The notes under the pieces: generated by a model
What the model saw: the letters and a program-made list of their open reading frames with translations, nothing else
Told to the model about the DNA's origin: nothing
The model's database searches: none
Assembly (NCBI GenBank): GCA_021107975.1
Contig: JAIORT010000451.1
Coordinates: forward strand, 1 to 16,417
Direction: 5' to 3'
DNA from: Bacteroidales bacterium
GTDB taxonomy: Bacteria > Bacteroidota > Bacteroidia > Bacteroidales > JAADJA01
DNA: 16,417 nucleotides
Made by a program: the position numbers and the translations under genes
Shown here: positions 8,401 to 14,425 of the stretch, piece by piece
Numbering within the stretch: position 1 is the stretch's first letter
Layout: each line of letters begins with the position of its first letter

Positions 8401-9082
8401 TAGCATCGAGTCATCGGATAAATTATTGTTTTTTGTTAAAGACAGCGGAATCGGTATCCCTAAAGATAAACAGGAGATCATTTTTGACAGATTCTTCCAG
8501 GTTGAAGAGTCATACACTAATAACAAAGATGGTACAGGCTTAGGTTTAGCGATTTCTGAAAAACTGACTGAACTTCTCGGAGGTAAAATGTGGGTTGAGT
8601 CGGAATTGGGAAAAGGCTCGACATTCTTCTTTACCGTATCTTATGAAAGTGTTGAAAAGGGTCTGGAGTTTGACGAAGAAATCGAAGCCAAAGAGATTGA
8701 TTATAATTGGGAAGGAAAGAATATTCTTCTGGTGGAAGATGAATATGTTAACTATTTACTGATTGAAAATTATCTTACACCTCATAACGTAAATATTATC
8801 GGGGCTGCTGACGGTATTTCTGCTGTTGAAATATGCCGTAAATCACCCGATAAAATCGACCTTGTATTAATGGATATTAAAATTCCGGGCATAAACGGAT
8901 ATGAAGCAACAAAAGAGATTAAAAAGTTGAATAAAGACATACCTGTTATTGCTCAAACCGCTTATGCTATGATAGAGGAGATGGAAAAATGCCAGGAGGC
9001 AGGATGCGATGATTACATTGCCAAACCTTACGATAGGGATAAGTTGTTGGCGAAGGTAAATAAATTTCTGGCAAAGAAATAA
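5486..9082 (+). CDS. Hybrid two-component sensor kinase with double propeller, no DNA-binding domain
   Basis: This 1198-residue membrane sensor has a signal peptide at about 1-22. Fourteen regulator-propeller repeats with the GNIWIGT signature fill about 30-650 and fit two seven-bladed propellers. A Y_Y_Y domain follows at about 690-760, then one membrane helix (about 764-786) and a short coiled coil. The kinase core shows an H-box with phospho-acceptor His837 (MSHEIRTP), an N-box with Asn958 (IGNALKFT), a G1 box from Asp986 (DSGIGIP) and a G2 box at 1016-1021 (GTGLGL). A receiver domain fills about 1078-1196: Glu1084/Asp1085, phospho-acceptor Asp1130, Thr1158, Lys1180. All catalytic residues are present. 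The layout matches the HTCS sensors that detect polysaccharide fragments in Bacteroidota, but the protein stops after the receiver, with no AraC-type helix-turn-helix. Output must go through another protein, or the receiver tunes the kinase. The ligand cannot be predicted, and no glycan-utilisation genes are adjacent. Confidence 0.95.
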   Translation: MPRNFKIYITTFLSVLILSSIAQRNTFINYSLEEGLPQSSVISLYQDRNGNIWIGTQGGVCKYNGKTFTTFDTRHGLGGNHITAISQDKKRRYWFGHRYKGLSLMQGKDILHIDLTKERINVIKEDLNGNIWIGTDGDGIFILPEDKEVKAENFIQLSTHPDSTTSKIYNIFVEDTGKVWAGTNSGIRIIKFGNNFQQPKVLEFNIENSCLPFQRVLSIIRENDSVICLLGYDGLAKVHRKKSPDFKKVDCFPFNGNIQLNFLHNIICDKTGTIWGTGDYGIFQLKNKVFKFYTPETGLFNDLVNTMIHDHEDNIWIGTMNSGIYKYSGDKFLVFDNQSGLIDNVVNSVIEDNEGNIWISTGKGVSKFDGKKYRHFTTQNGLLSNSVDVLFEDSKGNIWMGYYLEGGLMRYDPQSGKFRTFTTDDGLMTNSVITINEDKDGNVWFATLGYGVSKYTYPDKGNPENFETYTVEDGLCSNIIWTIHKDRQRNLWFGSDNAGLTKYNGKSFTTYNEKDGLTNLSVGAITHDSRNNLWIATIGGGIFKFDGTQFTNYSLEDGLGSDSPYSIICDDMDYVWIGTNSGIDKFDPVNEVFKHYDKADGFLGIESNQNAICKSRDGILLFGTINGVIRFDPAKDYLNTIPPVTTIENIKLFFNDFDYNSYSDSIHPETLLPVGMVLPYNKNHLTFGYIGVSLTSPDKVWYQYKLENFDPDWIPLTQSTIATYTNIPPGDYILKVKACNNDGFWNDKPASFSFTIQPAFWQTWWFRILAFLFIISLVSLFIRLRIRNINAQKVKLKRLVDEKTLELQQEAKERKIAQEKAEQADMLKTAFLANMSHEIRTPVSSIIGFADLLKEGTANNIDKDQCLDHIVMSGKNLLNLINDIIDISKIEAGQVRIENEEFKLNSLIAEIFTTFYEKINKKEKDIILKIKRGTPDKNFTIVADPYRLQQVLTNLIGNALKFTDSGFIEFGYSIESSDKLLFFVKDSGIGIPKDKQEIIFDRFFQVEESYTNNKDGTGLGLAISEKLTELLGGKMWVESELGKGSTFFFTVSYESVEKGLEFDEEIEAKEIDYNWEGKNILLVEDEYVNYLLIENYLTPHNVNIIGAADGISAVEICRKSPDKIDLVLMDIKIPGINGYEATKEIKKLNKDIPVIAQTAYAMIEEMEKCQEAGCDDYIAKPYDRDKLLAKVNKFLAKK

Positions 9083-9105
9083 AGTCTTATTAACTAAATA
9101 TAATA

Positions 9106-9137
9106 TTTGATTTTTAAATACAACTTTGTTACTTTTG
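9106..9137 (+). promoter_or_regulatory. Promoter of toxin-antitoxin cassette 2
   Basis: This is a full Bacteroidota-type promoter: -33 TTTG at 9106-9109, a 20-nt spacer, and -7 TACTTTTG at 9130-9137. Transcription should start near 9144, about 20 nt before the ATG at 9165. Its position rules out the in-frame start at 9126, which lies inside the spacer. Confidence 0.65.
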
Positions 9138-9164
9138 CGCATAAATAACACAAAAAACGCACGC

Positions 9165-9446
9165 ATGGCTACACTCAATTTATCAATACCTGATGATATG
9201 AAGATGTTTATCAAGGCTAAAGCCGCAGAGATGAACACCAGTGTATCGAACATTTTAATAAATTACATTAAACTTTTACGGTCAAATGATATAAAAGGAA
9301 AAAACTTCGATACTATTACCGATGAGCAACAGGCAAAACTTAAACTTGCTAAGATGTTAGCCGGCTCTATTGTTATTGATAATAATACGGACTTAGATGA
9401 AATCAAGTTTAAATATTTATCAGAAAAGCACTTAAAAAATGAATAA
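9165..9446 (+). CDS. Antitoxin, ribbon-helix-helix-like (DUF6364-like)
   Basis: This is a 93-residue protein beginning MATLNLSIPDDM, a basic helix (KMFIKAKAAEMN) and a second helix (SVSNILINYIKLL). That strand-helix-helix order is the ribbon-helix-helix DNA-binding fold used by many type II antitoxins and resembles the DUF6364 group. The C-terminal half (acidic, NNTDLDEIKFKYLSEKHL) would be the toxin-binding tail. I place the start at 9165 rather than the in-frame 9126, because a full promoter at 9106-9137 covers the upstream start and the fold begins right after this Met. The gene overlaps the PIN toxin gene by 8 nt, indicating coupled translation. By analogy the protein would bind its own promoter and repress the cassette. 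Confidence 0.78.
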   Translation: MATLNLSIPDDMKMFIKAKAAEMNTSVSNILINYIKLLRSNDIKGKNFDTITDEQQAKLKLAKMLAGSIVIDNNTDLDEIKFKYLSEKHLKNE

Positions 9447-9882
9447 AGTTCTTTTTGATACTAATATCGTACTTGACTACTTACTTAAACGTAAATCGAA
9501 ATCAACAGATGACCATAAAAATGTGTTGGAAGTGATTAATTATTGTATTCTGAACAATCTCGAAATTTATACTTCCATATTAAGCATTAAGGATGTAATA
9601 TATATCATTACTAAGCTGAGTAAGGGTAACCGTGGTAAAAACAAAAGAGATATGATCCGGCAAAAAGTAGTTAATTATCTTAAGCTTTCCCGTTTAGTTG
9701 TAACATCCGAAAATGCTTTTCACAAATCGCTTCATTCTGATTTGCCTGATTTTGAGGACGCCCTGCAGCTTTTTACAGCAATTGAAAATAAAATAGATAT
9801 TATTATTACCAGAAATAAAAAGGATTTTACCAATACTAAAATCGGAATATTTACACCGGAGGAGTTTTTAAAAATCCATTAG
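9439..9882 (+). CDS. PIN-domain toxin (PIN_3-like)
   Basis: This is a 147-residue PIN-domain protein, full length for the family. The acidic cluster is visible: Asp7 and Asp13 in LFDTNIVLDYL, Asp104, Glu106 and Asp107 in SDLPDFEDALQL, and Asp129 in the terminal motif ITRNKKDF. The segment SILSIKDVIYIITKL (about 46-60) is typical of PIN_3-type VapC-like toxins in Bacteroidota. The protein is expected to be a Mg2+-dependent endoribonuclease held inactive by the antitoxin encoded immediately upstream, with which it overlaps by 8 nt. It differs clearly in sequence from the PIN toxin at 2824-3237, so the two cassettes are not recent duplicates. The RNA target is unknown. Confidence 0.85.
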   Translation: MNKVLFDTNIVLDYLLKRKSKSTDDHKNVLEVINYCILNNLEIYTSILSIKDVIYIITKLSKGNRGKNKRDMIRQKVVNYLKLSRLVVTSENAFHKSLHSDLPDFEDALQLFTAIENKIDIIITRNKKDFTNTKIGIFTPEEFLKIH

Positions 9883-9934
9883 AAATTTCACAAATTCTGT
9901 TAAAGTATTTTAGAAAAATATTTTTTACTGCCTT

Positions 9935-11740
9935 CTACTTCTTCAAAACTACATCCCTAAACTTCTTCTCATTCCACAAATCTATCATCTCTTTGAATTC
10001 TTTATAATAAGAAACAGGAATGGTCTTTTCAGAGATTTCAAATGAACGTTTTATCTTAACCTCATTATTGTTTTGAACAATTTCAATGAATAGCTTTCCG
10101 AAATCTGCCTGCCTTTCTATTTTTTCAACCTGTTGTACGAGCCTAACACCTTGGGGTAAAGTAATAGTAAACTCATAGCTTTCATTGATAGTAAACGGAA
10201 TTTCAAGCGGTGCTTCCCTTTCGGCATTCAGATAGTTCAGATGCCAGCTTTGAGTTCCTTTGCTGCAGGCAGGAATTTCAAAGAAATAATAATTTGCCTG
10301 GTTTTTCAAAGGTTTATCATTTTCAATATCATATTTGATAATTGATCGTGCCTGTGCACAATTCTCAATAGAGAACTCTTTGACATCTTTTGAACTGCCT
10401 GAAAGTATTTTTTTTGCATACGATGAATCTTCTTTTAATTTAAAGTATGGATTTGCCTGATGAAAAAGAACAGCTTCGAGTTTTCCGGAGCACTTCAATG
10501 AATCACCAAATACGAGTTTTCCATTCATAGAAACTTTATTATCAGGTTTCTCAATATTTTCCCTGCGCAATGGTTTATCAGGATTCAAAGCAAAAACTGC
10601 CAGGTATTCCATTCCGAAAACGAGGTTTTGGTCTGAGATGCTTGTCGGCGATAAATACAGTTGCTCGCTTTCTCTTGGGTTTGCCTGTACATAGAAGTCC
10701 CTGATAAGTTGCAGGCAGCCTGTATTTTTATCATAAAACACAGAAGGCATCACCATTACAGGTTCTGCATTGATACCTGCCTCGCGTAAAAGACTAACCA
10801 ATAAAATACTTTTCTCAAACTGTGTCCCGCCGTTGCTGTTCCATGTCTCAATAGCCTGCCTTGCCTGGAAGCCCGTGTATTGAGGCGGGATATTGTAATA
10901 GTTAATATCGTTCACCACAAGTTCCTGAAGTTTCAAAGCGACCATCAGGTCATCTTTGTTATCTTCCTTGATTTTTGTAACAGCCTCCGTCATTTTTTTA
11001 TCTGTTTCAAAATTAAAAGCACCCTGATCAGTAATAAACTGGTAAGCCTCCTCCATTGTCGCAGTGCTGAATATCAGTCTCGGAAAATTGGTGCCATATT
11101 CCGGATGGAATGATTCATGCAGGCGTTCGCCGATTTCACGAAAAGTGAATTTGTAAATTTTTTTTCCCTTTTCTTCTTTTATTTCCGGTGCGGTTCGTAT
11201 ATTAAAGACTTTGTAGTTCAGGTTTTTAGAAGCAGGGATATTAATAATAATGATTTCCTCTGCCACAGGAGAGGATTCCGTGATTTGTTCATTTCCCATA
11301 AGTGCCGGATAATATCCTTGTTTTGTGTGGAGAGTATAATCAAGTTCGATGGTAGCATTGAGTTCCAAACCGGTATGAGTAACTACCATTTCACGCAGGT
11401 GATTGTAATAAGGAGCATTGGCAGCGAATCGTGGCAGCACCTCGTTAAAGGCATTATCAGGGGTTTGAACCACATTTCCGTTTTCCTGGGTTGTAAAACT
11501 TTTATTAATTGTCAGTTCCTGGTATTGCGGGTTGTAAACAATAAAAGTTTCACCATACAGCCTGTTAAAGGAGAAATGGGTTAACAGCTTAAGTTTTTTG
11601 TAATAATGAAAATCCATGCTACCGTCTTCGTTAAGCGTGTATTCTTTAATTATTTTTTCAAATACCGCATCTGATGCCGGTTCCTGCGCATTGACAATGC
11701 TTATATAAAAGCAAATAGTAATTAATATAATATACTTCAT
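9935..11740 (-). CDS. Exported DUF3857/transglutaminase-like protein, apparently catalytically dead
   Basis: This is a 601-residue exported protein with a signal peptide at 1-18 (ending VNAQ). A DUF3857-like beta domain covers about 30-225, then a transglutaminase-like core (about 260-370) and a C-terminal beta region. The core is recognisable from the helix LLVSLLREAGINAEPVMV, which aligns without gaps to ITFLRAAGF in the upstream paralogue. In that alignment the nucleophile Cys becomes Gln307 (GGTQFEK against GVCKDK). The general-base His position falls near Asp348, and the Asp of the DPT motif becomes Ser364 (SPTS). All three triad positions are therefore substituted, and I infer a binding or structural role rather than catalysis. 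The gene lies 130 nt downstream of the intact paralogue, and no promoter is seen in the gap, so the two may be co-transcribed. Confidence 0.85.
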   Translation of the reverse strand: MKYIILITICFYISIVNAQEPASDAVFEKIIKEYTLNEDGSMDFHYYKKLKLLTHFSFNRLYGETFIVYNPQYQELTINKSFTTQENGNVVQTPDNAFNEVLPRFAANAPYYNHLREMVVTHTGLELNATIELDYTLHTKQGYYPALMGNEQITESSPVAEEIIIINIPASKNLNYKVFNIRTAPEIKEEKGKKIYKFTFREIGERLHESFHPEYGTNFPRLIFSTATMEEAYQFITDQGAFNFETDKKMTEAVTKIKEDNKDDLMVALKLQELVVNDINYYNIPPQYTGFQARQAIETWNSNGGTQFEKSILLVSLLREAGINAEPVMVMPSVFYDKNTGCLQLIRDFYVQANPRESEQLYLSPTSISDQNLVFGMEYLAVFALNPDKPLRRENIEKPDNKVSMNGKLVFGDSLKCSGKLEAVLFHQANPYFKLKEDSSYAKKILSGSSKDVKEFSIENCAQARSIIKYDIENDKPLKNQANYYFFEIPACSKGTQSWHLNYLNAEREAPLEIPFTINESYEFTITLPQGVRLVQQVEKIERQADFGKLFIEIVQNNNEVKIKRSFEISEKTIPVSYYKEFKEMIDLWNEKKFRDVVLKK

Positions 11741-11761
11741 AATATGTTATTTTTTTCTTTT

Positions 11762-11855
11762 GTGGGTTTTTGTGCTTTGGTGTTTTTGTGGCAGGAGTTT
11801 TTTTCGCCACTACCCCGAAAACTTTCGGGGCTAAAACACTAAATTCCACTAAAAT
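11762..11855. repeat. Imperfect inverted-repeat element with a nested 18-bp palindrome
   Basis: The left arm, rich in TTTTTGTG words, ends in GTGGC at 11788-11792. A 13-nt spacer leads to GCCAC at 11806-11810 and a right arm rich in CACTAAA words. A palindrome, CCCCGAAAACTTTCGGGG (11813-11830), sits inside the right arm, flanked by direct CTA copies at 11810-11812 and 11831-11833. Leaving out 11813-11833 makes the right arm match the reverse complement of the left arm at 15 of the first 17 positions. It resembles low-complexity intergenic repeats, but its family was not identified. Confidence 0.6.
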
Positions 11856-11870
11856 TACTTTAATAAATAA

Positions 11871-13829
11871 TCAATAGTCAATCTTAAGTATCACCGGTTC
11901 TTCAGCAATCTTTTTCTGCATCATCACTGCTTCCCTGAACGACCCCCAATCATCCGGTTCATATATTCTTTTTTTGAATTTCAGATTTTCGAATACCATC
12001 AGTTTATCACCTTCAACCTTATATCCCCCTTTGAAAGATGCTGCCGGTCCGCTCGTCATGGGTGTATCAGGGATATAAACCGAAGTTACATTTTTTGGTA
12101 ATTTAACGGTTTCTTCTAATTGAACCTGTCGTGAACACCTGTCGCGAAAATTATATTTACGCTCCTCCATGTCAGTGCTGAAATAAAGGTGAGTCATTGC
12201 CCTTTTAAAAATATTAGAAACAACCAAAGGTGTAAAAATTATTTCCTCAGCCGTTATGATAGCATAATCAGGGATTTGATATTTGATGGTTATGTTGATA
12301 GGTCCTGACATATAATTATAAGGTTCACCATAATTCATTTCAAAAATCCCGGCACGGGGATGTACCCTGATTAGTTCTCTTTCAAGTGTTGCATTCCAGT
12401 TCAATCTGTAATTGCTTGTAAATATTCTTCTGATAGCTGCATCGGATTGTCCTTCGGCTTCAAGGATAAATTCACCCTCCAGCGTACCGTCAGAGTGAAG
12501 GGTTGAATTTCCGATAATTCTGAAATAATGATTTTTGGGAGGTGATACAGGTGTAATCTTCAGGTCAGAGCCTTCGGGTATGCCCGGCAGGTAGTTCTGC
12601 TGCTGTTCGGCACTCGACCATAACTCACGCAGGAAAGGCACCCAGGTCGGATCGAGCAAATGATACTCCCCGTCTGAGAGTTTAACTAAGGTAACACTAT
12701 GATTGAACTGATCGGCAGGAATATAATCAATGCGTGAGCCTGCCATAGTCATGGCAGGATAAGATTCAAAGCCTGCTGCCCGAAGAAAAGTGATCAGCAT
12801 ACCGGCTTTATCTTTACAAACACCACAACGGTCGGTAAAGTTCATTTCGCCATTGTGTAATGTATAACCTTCTCCCTCTCCCATTGATATTCCCGAATAC
12901 CTGATATTGTCGGCTGTCCAGTGCGTCAACCTGGAAATTGAATCCATTTCATCTTTCGCACCTTCTAATATCTCTTTTACTTTAGCATCAATATCCGGAG
13001 TTGATTCAAAGCTGCCAAAATCTTCATTCACCCCATAAAACCAAAGTGATTTGGCTTTCCAGTCGGGGCTGGTTGATAAAAGCAATTTCGGAAATTCATC
13101 AGAACGGGCTACCATGCGGGGTTCTCGTTTAGGCTGCGAGAAATCATTTTTTGTGAATGTATAAACCCATTTGTTTTCTGCCGGAACCAAAGATGATCTC
13201 ACTTCGCCATTATAAAACTCGTATTGGAGGAATTTATCTTTTGGGATTTTAACCTGGTAAACCTTCTCGATTACCGGATCGGAACTCCAGAATTCCACGA
13301 TGTCGTAAAAATGCCCTTTCATTGGTGGAATATACTTATCATCATCCCCATCCAATAAAAGTGCATACGTAAATCCTTTTCTGAAAAGAAAAACCTCAAC
13401 AGCATCACCAGGTTCAAGCCTGCCAACTTCTATCATCTTTTCACGCGACCCCCAGTAAATAGCACGGGCGGGAGCAGGATAGTCCAGCACTTTTGACATG
13501 TCAAGTTCTTCAACCTCGCCCGACTTGCGGTAAATATTTACCTGTTTGATCTCTACATAAGCCGAAAGTGGGTCGTAACCGAATTTGATAACTGCGTTGT
13601 TTTTTGCTCCTGTCTGACTCAATATCTTAATGAGTTTATGGATGTCTACATAACTCAAACCGGTTTCCTGTACATCAACCATTGTACTGTCGAAAATAAT
13701 AAGGGAATTTTTACCGGGGTAATCTTCTGCATTACCCGCATTATTTATCAACTCTATTATCTGTGGATTAGCCCATGTTGAAAAATTCAACGAAATCAGA
13801 ATCAATAAGGCATAAGTTCTTTTTATCAT
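11871..13829 (-). CDS. Exported DUF3857 and transglutaminase-core protein, intact triad
   Basis: This is a 652-residue exported protein with a signal peptide at about 1-20 (ending STWA). It has a DUF3857-type beta domain at about 45-235, a transglutaminase-like core at about 280-400, and a C-terminal beta-rich domain of DUF3858 type. The papain-like triad is complete: Cys338 in CGVCKDKAG, His377 in FNHSVTLV and Asp393 in HLLDPTW. Such proteins are widespread in Bacteroidota. The fold can act as a protease, amidase or crosslinker, so the reaction here is unknown. The protein probably acts in the periplasm or at the outer membrane. It lies 71 nt downstream of tadA on the same strand, with a -7 element of its own at 13855-13862, and just upstream of a paralogue that lacks the triad. 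Confidence 0.9.
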   Translation of the reverse strand: MIKRTYALLILISLNFSTWANPQIIELINNAGNAEDYPGKNSLIIFDSTMVDVQETGLSYVDIHKLIKILSQTGAKNNAVIKFGYDPLSAYVEIKQVNIYRKSGEVEELDMSKVLDYPAPARAIYWGSREKMIEVGRLEPGDAVEVFLFRKGFTYALLLDGDDDKYIPPMKGHFYDIVEFWSSDPVIEKVYQVKIPKDKFLQYEFYNGEVRSSLVPAENKWVYTFTKNDFSQPKREPRMVARSDEFPKLLLSTSPDWKAKSLWFYGVNEDFGSFESTPDIDAKVKEILEGAKDEMDSISRLTHWTADNIRYSGISMGEGEGYTLHNGEMNFTDRCGVCKDKAGMLITFLRAAGFESYPAMTMAGSRIDYIPADQFNHSVTLVKLSDGEYHLLDPTWVPFLRELWSSAEQQQNYLPGIPEGSDLKITPVSPPKNHYFRIIGNSTLHSDGTLEGEFILEAEGQSDAAIRRIFTSNYRLNWNATLERELIRVHPRAGIFEMNYGEPYNYMSGPINITIKYQIPDYAIITAEEIIFTPLVVSNIFKRAMTHLYFSTDMEERKYNFRDRCSRQVQLEETVKLPKNVTSVYIPDTPMTSGPAASFKGGYKVEGDKLMVFENLKFKKRIYEPDDWGSFREAVMMQKKIAEEPVILKIDY

Positions 13830-13854
13830 ATCTTAATATTTTTAAGAAAACGGA

Positions 13855-13862
13855 CAAATATA
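13855..13862 (-). promoter_or_regulatory. -7 element for the intact transglutaminase-like gene
   Basis: On the minus strand this reads TATATTTG, a perfect TAnnTTTG match, 25 nt before the ATG that ends at 13829. No convincing -33 TTTG is found at the normal distance, so the call rests on the -7 box. Confidence 0.35.
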
Positions 13863-13900
13863 TAAACAATATCAGATTAGTTCTGTTTATTATAAATCTT

Positions 13901-14350
13901 TTATTCTCTTTTTTGTATAAAATACCTTGTCATCATTTCTGAACATTCCTTTTCCAATACACCGGAAATTACTTCCGTTTTAGGATGAAGAATATTTTCC
14001 TTCAGATTTGAATATCCCTTTTTATCATCCCTGGCGCCAAAAACAATCTTCCCAATCCTTGTCCAATAAGCGGCTCCGGCGCACATTATACAAGGCTCTA
14101 TAGTTACATAAAGCGTGCATTCATCAAGGAATTTTGAACCGAGGTAATTTGAAGCAGCCGTAAAAGCCTGCATCTCGGCATGAGCCGTAACATCGGTGAG
14201 CCGTTCGGTAAGATTACAGGCTCTGGCAATGATTTGATTGCTGCATGTAATAACCGCCCCTATCGGCACTTCATCAGCTTCAAAGGCTTTTTGCGCCTCT
14301 TTCAGGGCTTCTTTCATGAAGTGTGTATCCGAAAATATCGAGAAAGGCAT
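13901..14350 (-). CDS. tadA: tRNA-specific adenosine deaminase TadA
   Basis: This is a 149-residue zinc-dependent deaminase, full length. TadA converts adenosine to inosine at the wobble position (A34) of tRNA-Arg(ACG) so that it can read CGU, CGC and CGA codons; it works in the cytoplasm and is usually essential. The deaminase signature is complete: HAEMQAF with zinc ligand His57 and proton-shuttling Glu59, then EPCIMCAGA with zinc ligands Cys87 and Cys90. The segment VPIGAVI at 28-34 and the tail DDKKGYSNL followed by LHPKT are typical of Bacteroidota TadA. A related guanine deaminase is the main alternative, but PCxMCxGA and the length favour TadA. The ATG at 14350 lies 20 nt downstream of a -7 element at 14370-14377. 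Confidence 0.92.
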   Translation of the reverse strand: MPFSIFSDTHFMKEALKEAQKAFEADEVPIGAVITCSNQIIARACNLTERLTDVTAHAEMQAFTAASNYLGSKFLDECTLYVTIEPCIMCAGAAYWTRIGKIVFGARDDKKGYSNLKENILHPKTEVISGVLEKECSEMMTRYFIQKRE

Positions 14351-14360
14351 AAATAAATAT

Positions 14361-14393
14361 TTTAAAACTCAAAAGTAATAATGTTTATTTTTG
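14361..14393 (+). promoter_or_regulatory. C10 protease promoter, overlapping the tadA promoter
   Basis: TATTTTTG at 14386-14393 matches TAnnTTTG exactly. TTTA at 14361-14364, 21 nt upstream, is a partial -33. Transcription should start near 14400, giving a leader of about 25 nt to the ATG at 14426. The longer in-frame start at 14381 lies upstream of the -7 box and would not be transcribed from this promoter. Confidence 0.45.
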
Positions 14394-14402
14394 TGCTATC
14401 AA
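14370..14402 (-). promoter_or_regulatory. tadA promoter, overlapping the divergent C10 promoter
   Basis: On the minus strand, TTG at 14402-14400 is followed by a 22-nt spacer and then TACTTTTG at 14377-14370, a perfect TAnnTTTG match. The predicted tadA leader is about 13 nt. The element shares DNA with the oppositely directed -7 box at 14386-14393. Confidence 0.5.
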
Positions 14403-14425
14403 CCAAATTTAAAAAGTGCAATATT

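Noticed and set aside
9905..9926. AT-only inverted repeat with a T-run between the convergent PIN toxin and the transglutaminase-like gene.
   Set aside because: The stem (TATTTT with AAAATA) has no G:C pair and such patterns are common in DNA this AT-rich; a two-way terminator is possible but unsupported.
10880..11584. Two open plus-strand frames antisense to the triad-less transglutaminase-like gene.
   Set aside because: They lie wholly inside a well-supported minus-strand gene and their Phe/Ser/Arg-rich products have no recognisable features.
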